Part shown: positions 24,160 to 32,030 of the stretch, one piece after another
Layout of the letters: every line of letters begins with the position of its first letter
Numbering within the stretch: position 1 is the stretch's first letter
Assembly: GCF_024372745.1 (NCBI RefSeq)
Contig: NZ_VOTZ01000023.1
Span: forward strand, 1-40,660
Origin: Methanocalculus taiwanensis
Lineage (GTDB): Archaea; Halobacteriota; Methanomicrobia; Methanomicrobiales; Methanocorpusculaceae
Direction of reading: 5' to 3'
DNA length: 40,660 bases
Notes under the pieces: model-generated
The model's input: only the letters and a program-made list of their open reading frames with translations
Databases searched by the model: none
Told to the model about the DNA's origin: nothing
Translations under genes and position numbers: made by a program

Positions 24160-25449
24160 ATGTTCTGGAATAAAGAGATGGAAACCCTTCGTGGAAGAGA
24201 CCTCGAAGAACTCCAGTTAAAACGGTTGAAATGGACGATTTCCCAGGCTGAAAAAGTCCCTTTCTTTAAAGACAAGCTCCGCGCGGAAGGCCTGTCGGCA
24301 GATGATATTCGTAACCTTGATGATATCAGGAAGCTCCCTTTTACTTATAAGACAGATCTTCGTGAAGGCTATCCTTTTGGTTTTTTTGCTGTGCCAAAAC
24401 GTGATATTGTCAGGATTCATACGACATCGGGAACAACCGGCAAACCGACTGTCGTCGGGTATACCCGCCATGATCTTGCAGCATGGGCAGATCTGATTGC
24501 ACGGAACCTGACGATGGTGGGCTTAACTCCTGAAGATACCTTCCAGAATGCAGTGAACTATGGTCTCTTTACCGGCGGGCTTGGGTTCCATTATGGCGCC
24601 GAACTGATGGGAATGATGGTGATTCCAAGCGCAACCGGAAACACCAAGCGCCAGATTGAGATGATCAATGATTTCAAAGTCACCTCAATCCACTGCACAC
24701 CCGGATATGCTCTTCATATTACAGAAGTGGTCGAGCAGATGGGAACTTCCCTTCCCTCGCTTCGGATCGGGGTCTTTGGCGCCGAGGCATGGTCTGAGAC
24801 CATGCGGCAGGAGCTTGAGTCACGCCTCTCGATCAATGCCTATGACAGTTATGGGATGAGCGAAATGTTTGGACCCGGTGTGGCCTTCGAGTGCCCGGAA
24901 CAGAATGGCCTTCATATCTGGGAGGACTGTTTCCTCTCTGAGATCATCGATCCAAAGACCGGGGAGACGCTTGGGCCGGGTGAGAAGGGCGAGCTTGTCA
25001 TAACATCTCTCTCGAAAGAGGCGATGCCGCTTCTCCGGTACAGGACAGGTGATATCACCATGATCCTTGAGGATGACTGCCCCTGCGGACGAGGGCGGCG
25101 TATCGCACGTATTATGGGGAGGAGCGATGATATGCTGGTAATACGCGGAATCAACGTTTTCCCCTCCCAGATAGAGCATGTGCTCCTAGGAATCCCCGAG
25201 GTGGGTGATCAGTATATGGTATATGTTGACCGGAAAAACCATCTTGATGAGATGACAATCGATGTTGAGATGAACCGCCAGGCGTTCTCGGGTGAGCTGG
25301 ATGGTCTCGTCGGTCTCCAGGTGATGATCTCCCGGAAGCTGCATGACGCACTCTCTCTCAGGACCACTGTCAGGCTTGTGGAACCGGGGTCGCTTCCACG
25401 GTTTGAAGGAAAAGCCAAACGCGTTATTGACCGGAGAGGTGATCTCTGA
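24160..25449 (+). CDS. paaK: Phenylacetate-CoA ligase family protein (first paralogue)
   Basis: AMP-forming acyl-CoA ligase that activates phenylacetate or a related aryl acid in the cytosol. The 429-residue protein shows the nucleotide-binding TTSGTTGKPT at 88-97, YGLFTGGLGFHYGAE, YDSYGMSE, YRTGD and the Cys-containing CPCGRG, ending with LPRFEGKAKRVIDRR. In archaea such ligases are often linked to indolepyruvate oxidoreductase genes and may recover aryl acids for aromatic amino acid synthesis. Here the next two genes overlap it in one operon (a second ligase, then an ACT protein) and no oxidoreductase is present. The exact substrate cannot be read from the sequence. Confidence 0.92.
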   Translation: MFWNKEMETLRGRDLEELQLKRLKWTISQAEKVPFFKDKLRAEGLSADDIRNLDDIRKLPFTYKTDLREGYPFGFFAVPKRDIVRIHTTSGTTGKPTVVGYTRHDLAAWADLIARNLTMVGLTPEDTFQNAVNYGLFTGGLGFHYGAELMGMMVIPSATGNTKRQIEMINDFKVTSIHCTPGYALHITEVVEQMGTSLPSLRIGVFGAEAWSETMRQELESRLSINAYDSYGMSEMFGPGVAFECPEQNGLHIWEDCFLSEIIDPKTGETLGPGEKGELVITSLSKEAMPLLRYRTGDITMILEDDCPCGRGRRIARIMGRSDDMLVIRGINVFPSQIEHVLLGIPEVGDQYMVYVDRKNHLDEMTIDVEMNRQAFSGELDGLVGLQVMISRKLHDALSLRTTVRLVEPGSLPRFEGKAKRVIDRRGDL

Positions 25450-26750
25450 TGGGGTACTGGGATCCGCGCATCGAGGAGATGCCGAAAGCAGAGCTTGAGA
25501 AGATCCAGTACCGGCTCTTAAAGACGCTTGTCTACCGGTTGTACAGCTTCTCGGATTTCTACCATGCCCGTATGAAGGAGGCAAAGGTTCATCCCGATGA
25601 TATCAAAACACTCGCGGATATCCGGCTCCTCCCCTTCATGTACAAGAGTGATCTCCGGGACAACTATCCCGACAAGCTCTTCTGTGCTCCACAAAGTGAT
25701 CTCGTCCGCTATCACGTCTCATCGGGCACAACCGGCAAGCCGACGGTTGTCGGATATACCCAGAAAGATCTCGACCTCTGGACGACCTCCCTTGCACGTG
25801 GACTCACCTCCTGCGGAATCGGGAAAGGGGATGTGATCCAGGTTTCTTATGGCTATGGCCTCTTCACTGGCGGGCTTGGCCTCCACTATGGTGCGGAGCG
25901 GATCGGGGCAACGGTTCTTCCGACCAGTGTCGGGAACACCGAACGGCAGATCGAGCTGATGCAGGATTTAAAGGCGACCGCCATCGCCTGCACGCCATCC
26001 TATCTGATCCATATCGGCGAGGCGGCCGAGCGGATGGGGGTTTCTATACAGAAGGATACACTGCTCAGGTCGGCTATAATCGGTGCAGAACCATGGTCCG
26101 AGACGATGCGGACCCGGATCTACGAGACGATGGGTGTACGCGCCTATGATATCTATGGCACAAGCGAGATATCGGGCCCGATGTTCTCTGAATGTTCTGA
26201 ACAAAAGGGAATTCATATCTGGGGCGATATTGCAATCCCTGAGATCATCGATCCAAAGACAGGAGAGCCGCTGCCACCCGGCGAACATGGAGAGCTTGTC
26301 ATGACCGTCCTCCAGAAAGAGGCGCTCCCGATGATCCGGTACCGGATTGGGGATCTGACACAGATACTGGATGAGCCCTGCCCCTGCGGCAGGACACATC
26401 CCCGCATCCAGCGGATCTCCGGGCGGGTTGATGATATGCTGATCATCCGTGGCATTAATGTCTTCCCCTCAGCCGTTGAGCATGCGATCTTAGGGATACC
26501 GGAGCTATCAGGCCATTTCATGATCGAGGTTGACCGGAAGGGATCGCTTGACGATATGCTCGTCCGTGTCGAGATGGCACCGGAGGCATTATCTGATAAG
26601 ATCAACGATCTCATCAATATCAAACGGAAAGTGGAGCATACCTTGAAAAACGCCCTGAATGTGGCGGTGCAGGTTGATCTCTCGGAGCCGGGCTCGCTAC
26701 CCCGGTTTGAGGGGAAAGCAAAGCGGGTTATTGACAGGAGGGTATTCTGA
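25449..26750 (+). CDS. paaK: Phenylacetate-CoA ligase family protein (second paralogue)
   Basis: A 433-residue paralogue of the upstream ligase with the same landmarks: SSGTTGKPT at 91-99, YGYGLFTGGLGLHYGAE, YDIYGTSE, YRIGD and LPRFEGKAKRVIDRR. The two proteins share the overall layout but differ through the acid-binding region, suggesting different aryl acids or a heteromeric role rather than a recent duplicate. The ATG shares a base with the preceding TGA (TGATG at 25447-25451), and its own stop overlaps the ATG of the ACT gene in the same way, so all three are coupled in translation. Confidence 0.92.
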   Translation: MGYWDPRIEEMPKAELEKIQYRLLKTLVYRLYSFSDFYHARMKEAKVHPDDIKTLADIRLLPFMYKSDLRDNYPDKLFCAPQSDLVRYHVSSGTTGKPTVVGYTQKDLDLWTTSLARGLTSCGIGKGDVIQVSYGYGLFTGGLGLHYGAERIGATVLPTSVGNTERQIELMQDLKATAIACTPSYLIHIGEAAERMGVSIQKDTLLRSAIIGAEPWSETMRTRIYETMGVRAYDIYGTSEISGPMFSECSEQKGIHIWGDIAIPEIIDPKTGEPLPPGEHGELVMTVLQKEALPMIRYRIGDLTQILDEPCPCGRTHPRIQRISGRVDDMLIIRGINVFPSAVEHAILGIPELSGHFMIEVDRKGSLDDMLVRVEMAPEALSDKINDLINIKRKVEHTLKNALNVAVQVDLSEPGSLPRFEGKAKRVIDRRVF

Positions 26751-27181
26751 TGCAGGGAGAGTTTATCATCAAACAGATCTCCGTCTTTTCGGAGAATAAG
26801 CCCGGGCGGCTTGCGGCAATTGCCGAGGCGCTTGAGAAGAGTAATGTGAACATCTTTGCCTTTTCAATTGCAGAGGCAAACAGCTTCGGCGTTGTGAGGG
26901 CACTCGTTGATAAGCCCGATGATGCCCGATCTGTCCTTGAAAAACTCGGTTTTGCCGTCCAGTTCACTGATGTGATTGCGGTCAGGATGAAGGATGAGCC
27001 GGGCGGCCTCCACGAGGTTGCACAGATCCTCGGTGATGCCGGAATCAATATCGAGTATGCATATGCGTATTCCGGAAGGGAGGCTGCTGTTCTGATCCTG
27101 CGGGTGAGCCAGGCCGGTGAAGCAATCCTGAAGATTCAGGCTGCGGGCGGCTCTCTCCTGAGAGAGAGCGATCTCGGATAG
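26750..27181 (+). CDS. Double ACT-domain amino-acid-binding protein
   Basis: A 143-residue cytosolic protein with two ACT domains, about 5-70 (ISVFSENKPGRLAAIAEALEKSNVNI) and 75-140 (VIAVRMKDEPGGLHEVAQILGDAGINIEY). Such stand-alone proteins bind amino acids and regulate enzymes; this type is commonly next to phenylacetate-CoA ligases. Sharing TGATG with the second ligase, it is probably a sensor of an aromatic amino acid for the pathway, which is inference from position. The gene ends 5 bases before the convergent PII-like gene. Confidence 0.88.
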   Translation: MQGEFIIKQISVFSENKPGRLAAIAEALEKSNVNIFAFSIAEANSFGVVRALVDKPDDARSVLEKLGFAVQFTDVIAVRMKDEPGGLHEVAQILGDAGINIEYAYAYSGREAAVLILRVSQAGEAILKIQAAGGSLLRESDLG

Positions 27182-27186
27182 CCCAT

Positions 27187-27525
27187 TTACTCTTCTTCTT
27201 TTGTGAACATATGGACGCGGCCTGCGACTTTATTGAGACTGATAACAAAAGCAATTCCATTGCCGGGTTTATCAAGCTCTGCTGCCACTACAATCGCATT
27301 AAGGATAGCATCTGTCTGCTCGGGGTTGACAATGGTCAGGATAATTTCCTTCTCGGGTTCGATCCTGATTCCAAGCAGTGTCTGCATCTCATGAATGCCG
27401 GTACCCCTGCCCGGTATAATTGTTCCTCCTGATGCCCCTGCAGTTCGGGATGCCTCGATCACCTGTTGTGACCAGCCTTTTTTAACAATTGTTACAATGA
27501 GTTCTCTACAACCTTCACAGATCAT
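27187..27525 (-). CDS. PII-like signalling protein
   Basis: A 112-residue member of the PII superfamily, trimeric small-molecule sensors. The ELIVTIVKKGWSQQVIEASRTAGASGGTIIPGRG start and the late hydrophobic strands fit the fold. The T-loop region reads GRGTGIHEMQTLLGI and lacks the tyrosine and the GRQKG pattern of classical GlnB/GlnK, so it is unlikely to be an ammonium-transporter regulator. It overlaps the DUF1538 gene upstream by 4 bases (ATGA), making three genes for a sensor and two membrane proteins. A role in controlling that transporter-like pair is inferred from the operon. Confidence 0.85.
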   Translation of the reverse strand: MICEGCRELIVTIVKKGWSQQVIEASRTAGASGGTIIPGRGTGIHEMQTLLGIRIEPEKEIILTIVNPEQTDAILNAIVVAAELDKPGNGIAFVISLNKVAGRVHMFTKEEE

Positions 27526-28256
27526 GATGATTTCACCTTTTTAATTCGAAAATATATCCCAAGTATAAGTATGGAGAGGATCGGGGCAAGCGCGATTAAC
27601 GCGATTAGCCCAAATCCATCAATTACCGGATCTCGTCCTTCAATTCCGGCGGCGACGCCGACAGCAAGCGCCATTAAGAAGGTGACTGCCATCGGCCCTG
27701 TTGCTACACCGCCAGAGTCAAAGGCGATCGCAACAAAATCCCTGTCAGACAGCCAGAGGAGAATGATGGCGATAATGTACCCGACGATGATGAGGGGGAG
27801 AAATGAAAACCCTATGACAATCCGCGCCATGCCAAGTGCAACAGCTCCTCCTACACCAATCGAGAGGGTGTAGAGGATAAGGGTCCCCTTGATGAACCCG
27901 CTCGATGAATGTTCAACCTGATCGCTCAGGATACGGACTGCCGGTTCAGCATACGTTGCCAGCATTCCAAGAAAGAACCCAAACGGGATGAGGATCCATG
28001 CCTTCCCGTTCATGCTGAAGAATGATCCAATCGCATTTCCCGCCGGGATGAATGCGATATGAACGCCCTGGAGAAAGAGGATCATCCCAATGAGGGTGAA
28101 GAGGATCCCTTTGAAGAGGTTGATCACATGCCCCAAAGGAAGTTTCAGGTATGTTACCTGAAAGAGGATGAAGAAGAGGGAAAGGGGTATGAGTGCGACA
28201 ATTGCATCCTGGATGACAGCCGCTATACCATTAAATATGACAAGTTCTGCCATCAT
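27522..28256 (-). CDS. DUF1538 membrane protein, second of a split pair
   Basis: A 244-residue integral membrane protein with about six or seven hydrophobic segments and the family marks FFSMNGKAW, EPAVRILSDQVE and FDSGGVATGPM. In many organisms two such halves are fused into one DUF1538 protein of about 500 residues; here they are separate genes. The paired inverted-looking repeats and glycine-rich helices suggest a transporter, but the substrate is unknown. Its ATG overlaps the stop of the first half, and its stop overlaps the PII-like ATG, so the set is translationally coupled. Confidence 0.87.
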   Translation of the reverse strand: MMAELVIFNGIAAVIQDAIVALIPLSLFFILFQVTYLKLPLGHVINLFKGILFTLIGMILFLQGVHIAFIPAGNAIGSFFSMNGKAWILIPFGFFLGMLATYAEPAVRILSDQVEHSSSGFIKGTLILYTLSIGVGGAVALGMARIVIGFSFLPLIIVGYIIAIILLWLSDRDFVAIAFDSGGVATGPMAVTFLMALAVGVAAGIEGRDPVIDGFGLIALIALAPILSILILGIYFRIKKVKSS

Positions 28257-28945
28257 ACGAAGATCCCAAAGAGCATGATGCCGATAATCGGCCCGATTGA
28301 CGCAAGACCGATCAAACCGAATCCATCTGTCAGTGCGGATCTGCCGGCAAGAACCGAGCTCAGTCCTATGCCGAGGGCGAGGATAAATGGTACCGTCAAT
28401 GGACCTGTTGTCACTCCTCCGGCATCATAGGCGATCTGTAAATAGTCTGCCGGGGTCATAATCGCAAGAAGGATCACAATCAGGTACCCTCCTGTGAAAA
28501 GCCAGGTGATCGGCACCCCGACGACGATTCGGAGCATTGCAAGTGCGACGAAGATCCCAACACCGACTGCAATTGATATGATCATCGGATCGCGTGGGAT
28601 ACCGCCGTTTGAGACCATCTCAACCATATTTGTCAGCACCCGGACATCCGGCTCTGCGACAGTAGCAAGGAACCCGAATAAAAAGGCAACAAAGATCACA
28701 AGGTAGATCGATCCATGTTTTGGGAGATCTGAACCGATCGCCTCACCCATCGGCAACAGGCCGTTATTCACCCCAATCAGAAAAAGGGTGATCCCGGCGG
28801 TGAGCATCAGAACTCCCAGGCTGTAGTTTACAAGATCTGTCAGAAGTGAACCGGTAAGGAAGATGAGAATGATCAGCACGATCAGGGCAATTGGTGCTAC
28901 TGCCTGTATCACCTCTTTCAGTGTATCCCGTACATCACCCAGCAT
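28253..28945 (-). CDS. DUF1538 membrane protein, first of a split pair
   Basis: A 230-residue membrane protein homologous to the following gene: IGVNNGLLPMGEAIG, EPDVRVLTNMVE and YDAGGVTTGPL occur at the same relative places as in its partner. About six membrane segments are visible. It is the promoter-proximal gene of the DUF1538-DUF1538-PII operon, with a strong GGAGGTG 7 bases before the ATG and a TATA-like sequence at 29037-29032. The two halves likely form a pseudo-symmetric transporter. Function remains unproven. Confidence 0.87.
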   Translation of the reverse strand: MLGDVRDTLKEVIQAVAPIALIVLIILIFLTGSLLTDLVNYSLGVLMLTAGITLFLIGVNNGLLPMGEAIGSDLPKHGSIYLVIFVAFLFGFLATVAEPDVRVLTNMVEMVSNGGIPRDPMIISIAVGVGIFVALAMLRIVVGVPITWLFTGGYLIVILLAIMTPADYLQIAYDAGGVTTGPLTVPFILALGIGLSSVLAGRSALTDGFGLIGLASIGPIIGIMLFGIFV

Positions 28946-29025
28946 TCATGCACCTCCTGGCTCTCTTATTCCCTATATCTGGAAACGAATCGTCTAATGG
29001 CTCTTAAAAAGACTGTATCCGGGTA

Positions 29026-29044
29026 TGGATGTATATATGCTTTG
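29026..29044 (-). promoter_or_regulatory. Candidate promoter of the DUF1538-PII operon
   Basis: GCATATATAC on the minus strand at 29040-29031. A start about 25 bases on leaves a leader of about 60 bases before the strong GGAGGTG site. A second AT-rich block (CTTTTTAAG) lies nearer the gene. Confidence 0.4.
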
Positions 29045-29090
29045 AATTCGTAAAAAGCAGGTGGTTGTTGATGATGAAGAGGATAGATAC

Positions 29091-30377
29091 CTATCGCTTC
29101 TCCCACCTGAGCAGATCCATCACAACCGAGAGGGTCGATCCCCTGCGTATCTCTTCACGTATCCTCTCCTCAGTTTTAAACACCTCAAGGGCACGGCGGC
29201 TGATCTCATAGGCATGCTCCTTTGGGATGACAACGACTCCGCTTGCATCCCCTATAACCCAGTCCCCCGGCCGCACCCTCTGGCCGCAGCACTGTATCTC
29301 AGGATTGATCTCCCCAAACCCTTTTGGTTCCCCGGCATTTGGGGCTGCTGCTGTTGCATAGAGGGGAATTGTCATTTCGAGGATGTCGTCAAGGTCGCGT
29401 ACCGCCCCGTCAATGATAACGCCGGCAACACCCTTGTTCTGGCAGGAGAGCGTTGCCAGTTCGCCCCAGGGAGCAACGGTTCTGTCGCGGCTGTTGTTGA
29501 TCACGATCACATCTCCCGGATGTGCGTGGTCAATCGCTTCGACGGGTTTTGCCCAGTCCCCGGCAAAGGTCTGTACAGTCACCGCCTTCCCGACCATCTT
29601 CCCCTCTCCCGCATACCGTGTGAGCCCGCTCATTGCACCTTTCCTGTGCATTGCATCAGACACATTTGATGAGGAGACGATGGTCAGCATCCGCCGGATC
29701 TCCTCATTTTGATTGACTTTGTGGAAGGTGGCCTTTACGGGCGAATCGATTGCGGATCGGATCTCCCGTGTTGATCCGGATACATCGGCGGACCTGATGA
29801 TTGCACCACCTATGATGACAATTGCCGCTCCATGTGCAACCGCCTGTGCCGCCCGCGCCGCATCCAGCCCGCCTGCAGCGGCAATAGGTATTGAGACTGC
29901 GCCGGTGAGCCGTTCGAGGAGTTCGAGAGAGTCCTTCCCGATCATCTGCTGGTCGATTCCTACATGGGCATTGATGATATGGATTCCCATCTCCTCAAGC
30001 TCACGGGCGCGGGCTACGGGATCTACGACATTCATCATATCGCCCATCAGGCGCACACCATAGAGATCTGCTGCCCTCACCGCTTCCCTGATGACGGAGT
30101 CGTCAGATTCGGCCAGAATACAAACGACGCTTGCGCCAGCTTTTGCCGCCATCTCAACTTCAAGCGCCCCGGTATCGCTGATCTTCATATCCGCAACGAT
30201 GGGGGTGTCTTGATGGCGTTTCCGTATCTCCCTGACAGCTTCCATCCCTTCGCTCTTGATGAGAGGGGTGCCGATCTCGATCCAGTCGGCTCCTCCGGCA
30301 ATTGTTTCGTCCGCAATCGCATAGGCGCGGCTGAGGTCGAGGATATCAAGTGCAACCTGAAGAACCGGGGGTTTCAT
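29091..30377 (-). CDS. Bifunctional hexulose-6-phosphate synthase / RraA-like fusion
   Basis: A 428-residue fusion. Residues 1 to about 210 are hexulose-6-phosphate synthase (LQVALDILD, VADMKISDTGALE, INAHVGIDQQM, AAGGLDAARA), which in archaea without the oxidative pentose phosphate pathway works in reverse to make ribulose 5-phosphate. Residues about 218-428 are an RraA/aldolase-like domain (SSSNVSDAMHRKG, GDVIVINNS, VIIDGAVRD). The fusion is common in methanogens; the RraA half has no settled role and may act as an aldolase or decarboxylase. There is no hexulose isomerase beside it. No clear Shine-Dalgarno precedes the ATG; the gene stands alone after the nitroreductase terminator. Confidence 0.93.
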   Translation of the reverse strand: MKPPVLQVALDILDLSRAYAIADETIAGGADWIEIGTPLIKSEGMEAVREIRKRHQDTPIVADMKISDTGALEVEMAAKAGASVVCILAESDDSVIREAVRAADLYGVRLMGDMMNVVDPVARARELEEMGIHIINAHVGIDQQMIGKDSLELLERLTGAVSIPIAAAGGLDAARAAQAVAHGAAIVIIGGAIIRSADVSGSTREIRSAIDSPVKATFHKVNQNEEIRRMLTIVSSSNVSDAMHRKGAMSGLTRYAGEGKMVGKAVTVQTFAGDWAKPVEAIDHAHPGDVIVINNSRDRTVAPWGELATLSCQNKGVAGVIIDGAVRDLDDILEMTIPLYATAAAPNAGEPKGFGEINPEIQCCGQRVRPGDWVIGDASGVVVIPKEHAYEISRRALEVFKTEERIREEIRRGSTLSVVMDLLRWEKR

Positions 30378-30416
30378 ACACTACATTTGTGGTCTTCATC
30401 CTGCTTAAAAGCTGTT

Positions 30417-30432
30417 TAAAAAAGAGAGAGGG
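30417..30432 (-). terminator. T-run terminator after the nitroreductase gene
   Basis: On the minus strand CTCTCTTTTTTAAA lies directly downstream of the nitroreductase stop, the expected shape of an archaeal T-run terminator. Confidence 0.55.
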
Positions 30433-30442
30433 GTGGATCAGA

Positions 30443-30976
30443 TCACTCGGATCCAAAGCGTTCTGTGAATGTAATATCGGAGAGATTCTTCTTCTTTGCA
30501 AGGACGAACCCTTCTGTCTTTGCTTCACCCGCAGCAATCAGCGAGATAAGCTTATATTTATCAGGAACGCCGAGGAGCTTTCTGATCGGCTCTGCGTACT
30601 CTTTTCCTTCCCCCGCAACCCAGCAGGATCCGATACCATACCCTGTTAATGCGATGAGGATATTTTCGGTGGCAGCACAGCAGTCCTCGACCACAAACTG
30701 CTGATCACGCTCGCCGAAGACGGCAAAGCAGACCGGTGCCTCGGCGATGAACTTCCCGCTGGTGGTGAGGTTAGCAATCTCTTCCCTGAGTGTCTTGTCC
30801 TTGATTGTTCCAAAGATCCATGGCTGGATATTCTTTGCTGAGGGGGCACTTTTTGCACAGTCAAGGACTTTGAGGATGATCTCGTCCGGAATAGGGGTGT
30901 CCTTGAAGTGCCTGATGCTGTGTCGTGCCTGAATGATAGTGACGCCAAAATTGGCGATGTTTTTGTTCTGAATCAT
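30443..30976 (-). CDS. Nitroreductase family flavoprotein
   Basis: A 177-residue FMN-dependent NAD(P)H oxidoreductase fold. The N-terminal RHSIRHFKDTPIP (FMN-phosphate arginines), SAPSAKNIQPWIFG and the glycine-rich GIGSCWVAGEG segment are typical. Length fits the short nitroreductase type. The physiological substrate is not predictable; family members reduce nitro compounds, quinones or flavins, and in anaerobes often use ferredoxin. It sits 26 bases after the DUF3821 gene on the same strand. Confidence 0.9.
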   Translation of the reverse strand: MIQNKNIANFGVTIIQARHSIRHFKDTPIPDEIILKVLDCAKSAPSAKNIQPWIFGTIKDKTLREEIANLTTSGKFIAEAPVCFAVFGERDQQFVVEDCCAATENILIALTGYGIGSCWVAGEGKEYAEPIRKLLGVPDKYKLISLIAAGEAKTEGFVLAKKKNLSDITFTERFGSE

Positions 30977-31002
30977 AGTAGATCAGAGTGCTTTTCAAAG
31001 GG

Positions 31003-31980
31003 TTATTTGTTACGCAACCGGAGGTGGGTGATCACTGCCAATGCTCCAAGAGATGTAGCAAACGCCAGTGGTGCCGGAGTTGGTTCCGGAGTGGGCAGTT
31101 TAGTTGGCTCGGGGGTACTGATTGGTGTTGGCTCGGGGGTTTTCGTTGTTTCAACGGTTGGTGGTGTCACGGGCGAATCTGTTCTCGGGATTACCGTTAC
31201 TGGTGGTGATGTGGGTGTGGGTGTAGTTGTCCGGGAAAGTGCAATTGTCCCGCTCTTTGGTGTGACGGTCCTGCCGCTAATCTCATAATTATCCTTCATG
31301 CGGTTTGCGTTACAAAAGGCGTAAAAATCATATTCTCCACGTGAATATCCTGCATCTGGATACCAGATCGATCCAGTCATGTAGGGGTTGGTATCAACTG
31401 CAAAAAAGAGAGGTGTTGCAACCCCGGCACGATTTGTCAGGGAAGAATATTCTATACCATCCTGTTGGTTTACACGAACCTCTATCGGTGCTCCGGATAC
31501 CCCTGGGCGTAATGCCATCGCATGCAGGTTCGTCTCTATACGGAACTGGAGTTCAAAATCCATCGGCACCCAGAGCCCGGTTCTGTCTATCTGCCCATAT
31601 CCAACATCATAAATCCTGATAGAAAGGTTTGGGTCAGCAACCATGATTGCCGGATTTCCGGTTCTCATGGAATACCAGGTTCCGGTTTTTCCCTGGAATG
31701 TCTGGGGTGCTACATAGAATGAACTGGCATCACTTACCTGAATGGTTGCTGTCGGGTTACCTGTGGCAGGTATTCCCCCGGCTGTAAACCATCCAAGGGT
31801 ATCGCCATCATTCACACCACATGCAGTGATGTTGAGGGCTTCTTCACCAATAAATACCGTGCCACCTGCAGGGATGTCTGTTATGGCGGCCATTGCCGGG
31901 TTGATTTGGAGAAATGCAAGGAAGCAGATGCCCCATATTATTGCCCAATAACGTATTATCTCTCTATTTCCCATAATCAT
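31003..31980 (-). CDS. DUF3821-type secreted surface protein
   Basis: A 325-residue exported protein. A signal sequence covers about residues 8-30 and ends near AMAAI. The body is beta-rich (GGTVFIGEEALNITACG, WFTAGGIP, GQIDRTGLWVPMDFELQFRIETNL) and matches the DUF3821 domain common in Methanomicrobiales and thought to be a cell-surface module. A linker of Thr/Pro/Glu repeats (about 248-300) is followed by a hydrophobic stretch and the basic tail LRLRNK, apparently a wall- or membrane-anchor signal. The ATG at 31980 is preferred over a TTG one codon earlier; neither has a clear Shine-Dalgarno. Confidence 0.82.
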   Translation of the reverse strand: MIMGNREIIRYWAIIWGICFLAFLQINPAMAAITDIPAGGTVFIGEEALNITACGVNDGDTLGWFTAGGIPATGNPTATIQVSDASSFYVAPQTFQGKTGTWYSMRTGNPAIMVADPNLSIRIYDVGYGQIDRTGLWVPMDFELQFRIETNLHAMALRPGVSGAPIEVRVNQQDGIEYSSLTNRAGVATPLFFAVDTNPYMTGSIWYPDAGYSRGEYDFYAFCNANRMKDNYEISGRTVTPKSGTIALSRTTTPTPTSPPVTVIPRTDSPVTPPTVETTKTPEPTPISTPEPTKLPTPEPTPAPLAFATSLGALAVITHLRLRNK

Positions 31981-32030
31981 CAATAGAATGGTTCTTCCTC
32001 ATGAGTGTTTCCCTGACAGCCGGCATCCTC

